8,269 nt of DNA from Planctomycetaceae bacterium (lineage in GTDB: Bacteria > Planctomycetota > Planctomycetia > Pirellulales > Thermoguttaceae). The notes beneath the pieces are model-generated. The model worked only from the letters and a program-made list of their open reading frames with translations, searched no databases and had not been told where the DNA came from. Position 1 is the stretch's first letter; each line of letters begins with the position of its first letter. Where the stretch lies: the NCBI GenBank assembly GCA_031276415.1, contig JAISNF010000565.1, positions 1 to 8,269 on the forward strand. Direction: 5' to 3'. Shown here piece by piece: positions 1 through 5,297 of this stretch. A program made the translations under genes and the position numbers.

Positions 1-293
1 TTATCATTTGAAAAACGAGTGTCACGATAAATACGGGAAACAACACGATGCGGCACCGTAATCACCAATGAGTCAAGTTCCGAAATCATCGGTGATAATG
101 AAATCACTAATTGTTTCATCGGCTCCGACACAAACCGAATATAATCGTTGCGATTTTCCGTAAACCAATCACGATGATTGTTCGCATTAAGATTGTGAAG
201 AAATTTCAACCCTTGCGGTGTGAATCCCCGAAATGACGGTTTCGTCGTAAACGGCGAAGTTTGGGGTGACGTTGTGGGCGAAATCTTGCTCAT
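1..293 (-). CDS. DUF2461 family protein, N-terminal part (runs off left edge)
   Basis: The first 97 codons read without a stop from the ATG at 293 to the window edge. Residues 21-97 fit the start of DUF2461 (TIGR02453-type) proteins: a FxPxGLKFLxxLxxNN segment at about 24-39, RDWFxxNRxDY at 41-51, a conserved Pro at 58, and the hallmark RIYRDTRFSND at 87-97, which in the family continues as KxPYK. The first 20 residues are a Ser/Thr/Pro-rich tail outside the domain. No signal peptide or membrane span is visible, so it is probably cytoplasmic. The biochemical function of the family is not established to my knowledge. No Shine-Dalgarno precedes the ATG. It lies 121 bp downstream of the phosphorylase gene on the same strand, so readthrough is possible, but a two-hairpin repeat sits between them. 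The family call is from recalled consensus. Confidence 0.82.
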   Translation of the reverse strand, partial: MSKISPTTSPQTSPFTTKPSFRGFTPQGLKFLHNLNANNHRDWFTENRNDYIRFVSEPMKQLVISLSPMISELDSLVITVPHRVVSRIYRDTRFSND

Positions 294-345
294 TGATAAT
301 CACAAAAAATAGAACGTAGCAAATATTTGATTGTTTTGATTGGGA

Positions 346-400
346 ATCCGGCGGTTAAAACCGCCGGCTACATTGGAAATGCCCCGCTTGGGCAATAATT
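346..400 (-). repeat. Two-hairpin dispersed repeat, copy 1
   Basis: Read on the minus strand, hairpin A is TGCCC / GGGCA with loop AAGCG (plus-strand 380-394). A 12-base linker follows, then hairpin B CCGGCGGTT / AACCGCCGG with a TT loop (plus-strand 348-367). The 14 bases ATTTCCAATGTAGC (367-380, complemented) are identical to those at 2881-2894. No T-run follows hairpin B, so it is not a classical intrinsic terminator, although it could stabilise the 3' end of the phosphorylase transcript. Confidence 0.75.
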
Positions 401-422
401 TTCAGCGTTAATTTTCAGCGTT
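397..422. repeat. Perfect 13-bp tandem duplication over the phosphorylase stop codon
   Basis: AATTTTCAGCGTT occurs at 397-409 and immediately again at 410-422. The second unit contains the TGA stop of the phosphorylase gene (complement of 415-417) and its last codons. Because the first in-frame stop is retained, the encoded protein is unaffected by the extra unit. Confidence 0.85.
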
Positions 423-2616
423 CCATTTTACAACTTGTTCCGCCGGCTGCCGGAAGATAGGCTTCTGTTGTGTAATCGGCAACCATTCGGTGAGCACTAA
501 ACCGCCACGCCAACGTACTAATCGAATTCATCATCCGTTTAATCCAACGTGCCGGTAAACCGTGTTCATCAAGGTCGTAATACAACGGAACCACCTCGTT
601 TTCAATCACATCAAACAAACTTGCAGCGTCGCGTTGATCGGTAATTTTATCGTCAACATGACTGGTTCCGTTTCCGATGGCAAAACCGTTTGTTCCATCG
701 TAGGCTTCCGCCCACCATCCGTCCAACACCGAAAGATTCAACGCCCCATTAAGAACCGCTTTCATACCGCTGGTTCCTGACGCTTCCAATGGACGCCGCG
801 GATTGTTGAGCCAAACGTCCACACCTTGAACCATGTGACGGCAAACATTAATATCATAGTCTTCAATAAACACAAACCGATTCGCAAACCGCGAATCATT
901 GCGAAGATTGGCAATCGTTTGAATAAATTCTTTGCCGGGTTGATCCGCCGGATGGGCTTTGCCCGCAAAAATAAATTGAACCGGTCGATCAGGATCATTG
1001 CAAATTTTAGCCATTCGATCAATTTCATTCAAAACCAGTGTTGCACGTTTGTAAGTTGCAAACCGGCGTCCAAAACCAATTGTCAGAATTTGCGGATCCA
1101 ACACCGTTCTTGCCCGATCAATTATTTCATCCGATTCGCCGCGCCGACGACATTGACGGCTAATTCTGCGCCGGACAAACGCAATAAGGAGATTTTTCAA
1201 TGCACAATGTGTTTCCCAAAGTTCACCGGAATCAATTCCCTGAATTGCCTCCCATTCTTTAGGATCATAAGATTCTTCCGACCATGAAGAGGACAAATGA
1301 CGTTCAAACAACGTATTGATTTGCCAAGCCATCCAACTGGGAACATGAACACCGTTTGTAATATGACCAATAGGGACTTTTTCTTCGGGCAAATGAGACC
1401 AAAGACAATGCCACATCTTCCGCGAAACAACACCGTGTAATGATGCCACTGCATTTGCGCAACGGGACATTTTTAATCCGAGAACCGTCATACAAAACGG
1501 TTCGCTATTATTACTTGGATCGACGCGTCCAAGCGACATGAGATGACCATGATCAATTTTGAGTTCATCGCGAAGCGGACCAAGATGTTCTTCGATCAGG
1601 TTGCTGTCAAAACGGTCATGACCTGCCGGAACCGGAGTGTGCGTCGTGAACACTGTTTTCTGGGCAACATCGCTGGCTGCCGCATCAAAACTTACTCCAT
1701 CGTCATTCATTCGCTGGCGAATAGCCTCAAGAGTTGCAAAAGCGTTATGCCCTTCGTTCAGATGATAAACGCCCGGAGTAATTCCAAGAACTTTCAACGC
1801 CCGAATACCGCCAATACCGGACACAATTTCTTGCCGGATACGTGTTCGGTTGTTACCGCCGTATAAACGGCTTGTTAATTGCCGATCTTCGGGTTGATTT
1901 TCTTCAAGATCGGTATCGAGAAGCAATAACCGAACTCGTCCTACATTCATTTGCCGGACTTTTGCGTAAATTGTTCCGGTACGTGTTTGGATGGAGACGG
2001 TAATTTTTGCTCCTTTGGGATCGGTTGCCGGTTCCAAAGGCAGATATTCTACCATTGTGTCAAGGTATTCTTCTTGTTGCCAGCCGTTGCCGTCAAGATG
2101 TTGTTTGAAATATCCTTGATTATAAAAAAGTCCGACCGCAACTAATGGCACTCCAAGACCGCTGGCACTTTTAATATGATCACCGGACAACACACCAAGA
2201 CCGCCGGAATAAATCGGAACAGATTCATGAACTCCAAATTCAAGCGAAAAATAGGCAACCGGTTGTGAGCCGAGAACACCGACATTTCGCCGTGACCAGG
2301 GAGTTTGTTTGTTCATGTACTCTGTCATTCGGCGAAACGCCTGATCAATTCGCGTGTAAAGAACCAATTCCGCAGCGCGAATTTCAAGACGTTCTGGAGT
2401 AAACTCCCGTAACAAGGCGATTGGATTATGACCAAGTTGGCGCCATCGGATTGGGTCGAGAGAGCGAAACAAGTTAATGACTTCGGGATGCCAACTCCAC
2501 CAGAGATTACTGGCGAGAGCCATACATTTATCGTAAAGTCCTTGCGGTGTAATTCCGGCAAGTTGCCCTGAAATACGAGAACCGGTGTTTGAATTCATGG
2601 TGTCGTGTGGATACAT
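415..2616 (-). CDS. glgP: Alpha-glucan (glycogen/maltodextrin) phosphorylase, GT35
   Basis: A cytosolic PLP enzyme that removes terminal glucose from alpha-1,4-glucan with phosphate, giving glucose 1-phosphate. Residues about 15-110 match the DUF3417 N-terminal region (LWWSWHPE at 38-45, WRQLGHNP at 58-65). The catalytic core follows: YFSLEFG at 122-128 and the glycine-rich SGGLGVLSGDH at 137-147; HLNEGH at 285-290; FTTHTPVPAGHDRF at 323-336; NGVHVPSW at 421-428; RRFATYKR at 517-524; and EASGTSGMK at 611-619, where K619 is the expected Schiff-base lysine. By alignment to rabbit muscle phosphorylase, H326, R518, K523 and E611 correspond to H377, R569, K574 and E672, so all key residues are present. 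At 733 residues it is shorter than the 800-860 residues of many bacterial relatives; the end lies just after the usual core. The start could instead be Met7 (2598); neither has a Shine-Dalgarno. It is transcribed divergently from the DUF4912 gene. Confidence 0.95.
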   Translation of the reverse strand: MYPHDTMNSNTGSRISGQLAGITPQGLYDKCMALASNLWWSWHPEVINLFRSLDPIRWRQLGHNPIALLREFTPERLEIRAAELVLYTRIDQAFRRMTEYMNKQTPWSRRNVGVLGSQPVAYFSLEFGVHESVPIYSGGLGVLSGDHIKSASGLGVPLVAVGLFYNQGYFKQHLDGNGWQQEEYLDTMVEYLPLEPATDPKGAKITVSIQTRTGTIYAKVRQMNVGRVRLLLLDTDLEENQPEDRQLTSRLYGGNNRTRIRQEIVSGIGGIRALKVLGITPGVYHLNEGHNAFATLEAIRQRMNDDGVSFDAAASDVAQKTVFTTHTPVPAGHDRFDSNLIEEHLGPLRDELKIDHGHLMSLGRVDPSNNSEPFCMTVLGLKMSRCANAVASLHGVVSRKMWHCLWSHLPEEKVPIGHITNGVHVPSWMAWQINTLFERHLSSSWSEESYDPKEWEAIQGIDSGELWETHCALKNLLIAFVRRRISRQCRRRGESDEIIDRARTVLDPQILTIGFGRRFATYKRATLVLNEIDRMAKICNDPDRPVQFIFAGKAHPADQPGKEFIQTIANLRNDSRFANRFVFIEDYDINVCRHMVQGVDVWLNNPRRPLEASGTSGMKAVLNGALNLSVLDGWWAEAYDGTNGFAIGNGTSHVDDKITDQRDAASLFDVIENEVVPLYYDLDEHGLPARWIKRMMNSISTLAWRFSAHRMVADYTTEAYLPAAGGTSCKMER

Positions 2617-2654
2617 TATTTTTTTGGGATTTGAAGGAAGTTTAGACGAAAGAC

Positions 2655-2671
2655 ATCGACAAAATGTCGAT
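2655..2671. promoter_or_regulatory. 17-bp palindrome in the phosphorylase leader
   Basis: ATCGACA (2655-2661) and TGTCGAT (2665-2671) form a perfect 7-bp inverted repeat around AAA. It lies between the predicted start of transcription (about 2683) and the ATG at 2616, so it could be an operator or a leader hairpin of the phosphorylase mRNA. The role is inferred. Confidence 0.45.
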
Positions 2672-2689
2672 TCAGTGTAAAGTTCACAA

Positions 2690-2718
2690 ATTATACAAAA
2701 TTATAAAATAGATTGCAA
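2690..2718 (-). promoter_or_regulatory. Sigma70-type promoter for glgP
   Basis: On the minus strand, TTGCAA (2713-2718) is followed after exactly 17 bases by a perfect TATAAT (2690-2695). The -35 matches consensus at four of six positions. The predicted start near 2683 gives a leader of about 65 nucleotides. This is the best-scoring promoter I can see in the window. Confidence 0.65.
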
Positions 2719-2770
2719 GTAAGGTTTGCCGAAAATCCGCCTATTTTATTTTTTACCAAAATACTTTTTA

Positions 2771-2791
2771 GTGAATAGTGAATAGTGAATA
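2771..2791. repeat. Three tandem GTGAATA units
   Basis: Three exact 7-bp copies run head to tail at 2771-2791, just left of the nested inverted-repeat block. Nothing indicates a function; slippage in AT-rich intergenic DNA would produce this. Confidence 0.8.
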
Positions 2792-2860
2792 GTTGTCGCA
2801 ATGCGGAATTAAATGTCTGAACGGTGATTTTTGTGATTCGTGTGATTGGGATGATTGTTT

Positions 2861-2915
2861 AAAATTGCCCCAGCAAGGGTATTTCCAATGTAGCGATGGG
2901 TTTTAACCCATCGGA
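2861..2915 (+). repeat. Two-hairpin dispersed repeat, copy 2
   Basis: Hairpin A is TGCCC (2866-2870) with GGGTA (2877-2881), including one G-T pair, around loop CAGCAA. The 12-base linker is identical to copy 1. Hairpin B is CGATGGGTT (2894-2902) with AACCCATCG (2905-2913) and the same TT loop. Relative to copy 1, four stem pairs of hairpin B are exchanged with pairing preserved. Confidence 0.75.
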
Positions 2916-2943
2916 ATTATGATCCCATCGAATCATAATTCCG
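2912..2943. repeat. Strong hairpin overlapping the end of repeat copy 2
   Basis: CGGAATTATGAT (2912-2923) pairs perfectly with ATCATAATTCCG (2932-2943) around the 8-base loop CCCATCGA. The loop repeats the 3' arm of hairpin B, so the 5' arm at 2894-2900 could pair with either copy. No T-run follows, so a terminator role is unlikely. Confidence 0.65.
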
Positions 2944-3104
2944 CATTGCGAAAATCTGGAGATTTTTTAAAAAAGTGAGGGTGGATAGTTGTTTTTTTTT
3001 ATTTTTTTGGTATAGTTAGGAAGTTCATTTTTTAAAGTCCTTAATTGACGTATAATGTTTATTTTAACTATTCCGGCTATTTTGTATTTTCAGCCTTTTA
3101 AAAT

Positions 3105-3133
3105 TTGACAGTGTAACCGAACGGTTATCAATA
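3105..3133 (+). promoter_or_regulatory. Candidate promoter with embedded palindromic operator for the DUF4912 gene
   Basis: A consensus -35 TTGACA (3105-3110) is followed directly by the perfect palindrome TAACCGAACGGTTA (3114-3127) in the spacer. The -10 is weak: the best options are TATCAA at 3126 (15-base spacing) or overlapping hexamers. ACCG-NN-CGGT half-sites of this form are typical of TetR-family operators, and the position between -35 and -10 suits a repressor. No regulator gene is in the window, so the regulator type is inference. Confidence 0.45.
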
Positions 3134-3156
3134 CAACCAACCTAAATGAAAATAAC

Positions 3157-3162
3157 AGGAGA
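3157..3162 (+). promoter_or_regulatory. Shine-Dalgarno AGGAGA that bears on the start choice
   Basis: AGGAGA ends only 2 bases before the ATG at 3165, which is too close for normal use. The in-frame GTG at 3171 (third codon) is 8 bases away, the usual optimum. The true start may therefore be GTG 3171, giving a protein two residues shorter. Confidence 0.6.
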
Positions 3163-3164
3163 CA

Positions 3165-4784
3165 ATGACTGTGGCAATTTCGACAGAACTCAATTTATTG
3201 ACCGCCAAAGAATTAGGCACTCTTGCTAAAGAACTTTCTATTTTCGGTTGGCACACAATGCGCAAAGATAAACTCATTAGCGTTTTAGCGTTAAAATCAC
3301 GCACGAAACTCGGTCGGGAATTGATTCGTAAACGGCTTGCTAAACTGTATAAAACTACCTCAAAATACAGAACAATATCGGCAAAACCTGAAAAAAAGAA
3401 AATAGAAGAAAAAAAAGAAAAAAAAATCTCCTCGTCCTCTGCATCTTCAAAATTATCCCAAAAGTTATCCCACAAATTATCGCCCAAATTATTGGCGAAA
3501 TTATCTGCGAAAACTTCACGCAAAACTTCACGCCACAAATCCGCCGTTTCTTCGCCTGCCGGCACGAAAGATGTTAAGGACAAAGATATTAAAGATAAAT
3601 ACACCAAAGATAAATATGTTAAAGACAAAAATATTAAAGACAAGGTTCTTAAAGATAAGGATGTTAAAGACAAGGATATTAAAGATAGAGATGTTAAAGA
3701 CAAGGATATTAAAGATAGGGATGTTAAAGATAAAGATATTAAAGATAAAGATGTTAAAGATAAAGATGTTAAAGACAAGGATGTCAAAGACAAAGATGTC
3801 AAAGATAAGGATGTTAAAGACAAGGATACTAAAGACAAGGATGTTAAGAAGGAAATTTTCCGAAAACAGAATGCTGTTATCATTGCGGTAGAACCAAACA
3901 AAGACACGGGAACAGCATCTCAATATCGTAAAAAACTTCGGCGTGATATTAGCACACACACGGACGAGGGACGCGAGGATCGGCTTGTTTTGTTGGTTCG
4001 TGATCCATTTTGGCTTCACGCTTTTTGGGAAATAACAGCCCGAACAGTAGAACGAGCCAAAGTCGCATTGGGAATGTTTTGGCATACGTCATTGCCGATT
4101 ATTCGTCTTTTCCGTTTGGAATCGGACGGAATAACGCAACCGAAACGGTCAATTGTTCGTGATATTTTGATTCATGGAGGAGTGAATAACTGGTATTTGG
4201 ACGTGATGAATCCGCCTTCGGTATTCCAGATTGAACTTGGTTATATTTCGCGGGAAAAGAAATTTTATTCTCTTGTTTCCAGCAACATTGTTGAAACTCC
4301 GCAACAGCAGGTTATTGATGAGTTGGACAATCTTGATGGTAATTGGCGCGGAGTGGCGGAAGATTTGGGGCGAATTTATAAATTAAGCGGCGGCGATAAC
4401 AATAATCAGGAACTCAAAAAAATATTTGAGGAACAATTACATCGTCCAATGTCGGCACCGCTTCTTTCGCGTTACCGTGCTTCTCAGCATCAAGGATTGG
4501 GTTCGGAAAAAACTCGCCGTAATTTTCTGTTTAATATTGATGTGGACATTATTATTCATGGTAAAACGGATCCGAGTGTTCAGGTAACGATTCGGAATGA
4601 ACCGATCAAAGTTCAACCTGACGGTTCTTTTGGTATTCGTTTTGCGTTGCCTGAAAAGCGTCATGTTTTTCCGATGGAAGCGGAAGGAAGTGACGGCGTG
4701 GAAACTCAACGTGCCATTCTGACTGTTGAGCGAAATACACGAATTCTCGAAACTCTCTTTCAGGAACCGTCAGACGATGATTAA
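3165..4784 (+). CDS. DUF4912 domain protein with Rho_N-like N-terminus and lysine-rich tandem repeats
   Basis: Function unknown. Residues about 9-45 resemble the small helical Rho_N/SAP-like domain (LTAKELGTLAKEL, then MRKDKL), which commonly precedes DUF4912 and may bind nucleic acid. Residues 75-130 are very Lys/Ser-rich, including seven KLSx-type tetrads (96-123). Residues 136-230 are 18 pentapeptides of the form D(V/I)KDK plus a degenerate last unit. The DUF4912 domain is about 271-380 (RLVLLVRDPFWLHAFWEIT at 273-291, WYLDVMNPPSVFQIELGY at 343-360, SSNIVETP at 372-379). Residues about 457-525 look like a small beta-sandwich (IHGKTDPSVQVTI, PDGSFGIRF). No signal peptide or membrane span is seen. 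From memory, related proteins usually lack the long charged repeat, which looks like a lineage-specific linker. The gene diverges from glgP; a glucan-related role is inference. See the ribosome-site entry for the ATG/GTG start question. Confidence 0.85.
   Translation: MTVAISTELNLLTAKELGTLAKELSIFGWHTMRKDKLISVLALKSRTKLGRELIRKRLAKLYKTTSKYRTISAKPEKKKIEEKKEKKISSSSASSKLSQKLSHKLSPKLLAKLSAKTSRKTSRHKSAVSSPAGTKDVKDKDIKDKYTKDKYVKDKNIKDKVLKDKDVKDKDIKDRDVKDKDIKDRDVKDKDIKDKDVKDKDVKDKDVKDKDVKDKDVKDKDTKDKDVKKEIFRKQNAVIIAVEPNKDTGTASQYRKKLRRDISTHTDEGREDRLVLLVRDPFWLHAFWEITARTVERAKVALGMFWHTSLPIIRLFRLESDGITQPKRSIVRDILIHGGVNNWYLDVMNPPSVFQIELGYISREKKFYSLVSSNIVETPQQQVIDELDNLDGNWRGVAEDLGRIYKLSGGDNNNQELKKIFEEQLHRPMSAPLLSRYRASQHQGLGSEKTRRNFLFNIDVDIIIHGKTDPSVQVTIRNEPIKVQPDGSFGIRFALPEKRHVFPMEAEGSDGVETQRAILTVERNTRILETLFQEPSDDD
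3450..3533 (+). repeat. 12-bp coding repeat (KLSx tetrads)
   Basis: Seven diverged 12-bp units encode KLSQ, KLSH, KLSP, KLLA, KLSA, KTSR and KTSR. A lysine every fourth residue gives a basic segment reminiscent of histone H1-like bacterial tails. It lies just upstream of the 15-bp repeat in the same gene. Confidence 0.75.
3570..3854 (+). repeat. 15-bp coding tandem repeat (D-V/I-K-D-K pentads)
   Basis: Nineteen consecutive 15-bp units, the last degenerate (DVKKE). Early units vary at the first residue (Y, N, V) while later ones are nearly uniform. The 30-bp blocks 3660-3689 and 3690-3719 differ by one base, a sign of recent duplication by slippage. The array is open in several other frames, which produces spurious long reading frames on both strands. 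Confidence 0.92.
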
Positions 4785-4832
4785 ACACATAATAATATTC
4801 GCCTACGGTACAAGAATATTATATTTCAATAT

Positions 4833-4889
4833 GGTAACTTCTAATAACCGGTTTTTTATTGAACTACAGAGGACACAAAGAAGAAAAAT
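4833..4889 (+). repeat. ACACAGAG-type intergenic repeat, copy F1
   Basis: Begins GGTAACTTCTAATAACCGG, then a T-rich stretch ending TATTGAAC, then ACAGAGGACACAAAGAAG and AAAAAT. It is inverted relative to copy R1; the leader part (4833-4860) matches 5157-5185 reversed with one mismatch and one indel. Confidence 0.75.
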
Positions 4890-4940
4890 ATTTTTTAAAA
4901 AATTATTTCAGGTCAAAAGTCAATCATAACATTTATAATC

Positions 4941-5015
4941 GGGAACTTCTAAAAACCACAAATATATTTTTATTAACCGCCGAGAACACAGAGAGCAGAG
5001 AGAAGAAAAATTTTT
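4941..5015 (+). repeat. ACACAGAG-type intergenic repeat, copy F2
   Basis: Same orientation as F1: GGGAACTTCTAAAAACC leader, a T-rich stretch, TATTAACCGCCGAGAACAC, then GAGAGCAGAG and AAAAATTTTT. The leader differs from F1 by a few bases and the central part is longer. Confidence 0.75.
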
Positions 5016-5060
5016 GTATTTATTGAGTAATGTCTTGATTTAGTTAAAATTCCGTAATAT

Positions 5061-5110
5061 TTCCTAAGTCCCGCAAGGACGGTTATGCACATCACATCAG
5101 CGGGGTTAAG
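5061..5110 (+). repeat. Possible decayed two-hairpin repeat, copy 3
   Basis: GTCC (5068-5071) and GGAC (5077-5080) form a hairpin around CGCAA, resembling hairpin A of the other copies, whose loops share a GC core. After a longer spacer comes AGCGGGGTTAAG, like the 5' arm of hairpin B, but the 3' arm is absent. The assignment is tentative. It sits in the centre of the four-copy inverted repeat arrangement. Confidence 0.4.
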
Positions 5111-5120
5111 ATTGAGAAAT

Positions 5121-5185
5121 AAAAATTTCTCTGTGAACTCTGTGCTCTCTGTGGTTAATAAAAAAACCAGTTATTAGAAGTTACC
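5121..5185 (-). repeat. ACACAGAG-type intergenic repeat, copy R1
   Basis: On the minus strand it reads GGTAACTTCTAATAACTGG, a T-rich stretch, TATTAACCACAGAGAGCAC, then AGAGTTCACAGAG and AAATTTTT. It is the closest partner of F1 and together they form a long imperfect inverted repeat that encloses F2. Confidence 0.75.
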
Positions 5186-5213
5186 AATATTAAATAACGT
5201 CTCGATTCCAATT

Positions 5214-5280
5214 AAAAATTTCCTCCGTGTTCTCCGTGTTCTCTGTGGTTAATAAAAATAAGTTTGTCATTATTAAAAAT
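5214..5280 (-). repeat. ACACAGAG-type intergenic repeat, copy R2
   Basis: On the minus strand the core reads TTATTAACCACAGAGAACAC, then GGAGAACACGGAGG and AAATTTTT. The leader (about 5261-5280) is a diverged form, GGAATTTTTAATAATGAC on the copy strand. It ends within 20 bases of the start codon of the downstream gene. Confidence 0.65.
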
Positions 5281-5297
5281 TCCTTTAAAAATTTCCA

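Larger units (their letters stand above)
2796..2951. repeat. 156-bp block bounded by 16-bp perfect inverted repeats
   Basis: Positions 2796-2811 (TCGCAATGCGGAATTA) are the exact reverse complement of 2936-2951. The interior holds copy 2 of the two-hairpin element and a 12-bp-stem hairpin. The outline resembles a small non-autonomous (MITE-like) element, but I see no target-site duplication in the flanks and no transposase, so I call it only an inverted-repeat block. Confidence 0.6.
2617..3164. other. Divergent intergenic region, 548 bp, no gene
   Basis: I see no coding region here. From left to right it holds a 17-bp palindrome and a leftward promoter near the phosphorylase, three GTGAATA tandem units, a 156-bp block of nested inverted repeats including a two-hairpin element, a run of T and A tracts (2963-3008), and a rightward promoter/operator region ending in a Shine-Dalgarno. 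An isolated perfect TATAAT at 3051-3056 has no good -35 at the right distance. Confidence 0.8.
4785..5297. other. Repeat-rich intergenic region, 513 bp, no gene
   Basis: No coding region is supported. The spacer contains four copies of an ACACAGAG-type repeat in forward, forward, reverse, reverse order, with a possible decayed two-hairpin element in the centre. A weak AT-only inverted repeat (4792-4800 with 4814-4822) lies just after the DUF4912 stop. I find no convincing promoter for the downstream gene. Confidence 0.8.

Noticed and set aside
348..367. Intrinsic terminator of the phosphorylase gene
   Set aside because: The GC-rich stem is strong, but no T-tract follows on the minus strand, and the same fold occurs at 2894-2913 away from any gene end; it is better explained as a dispersed repeat.
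826..1287. Plus-strand frame of 153 residues opposite the phosphorylase gene
   Set aside because: It lies wholly antisense to a strongly conserved gene and has no recognisable domain.
2796..2951. Insertion sequence or confirmed MITE
   Set aside because: No transposase and no target-site duplication can be seen in the immediate flanks.
3045..3056. TTGACG and TATAAT as a promoter pair
   Set aside because: The two hexamers are directly adjacent with no spacer, so they cannot serve as -35 and -10 of one promoter.
3570..3854. Possible CRISPR-like array
   Set aside because: The 15-bp units are contiguous, with no unique spacers, and are in frame within a protein gene.
3128..3907. Minus-strand reading frame of 259 residues rich in LSLTS repeats
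   Set aside because: It is the antisense reading of the 15-bp coding array; a stop-free 15-bp unit keeps several frames open. The plus frame has recognisable domains and a Shine-Dalgarno.
3528..4085. Minus-strand frame of 185 residues with IFNILVFNI repeats, and a plus-strand frame 3571-3891 with MLKTRILK repeats
   Set aside because: Both are shadows of the same tandem repeat and have no other support.
4792..4822. Terminator after the DUF4912 gene
   Set aside because: The 9-bp inverted repeat is almost entirely A/T with a 13-base loop and no T-run, so it is too weak to call.
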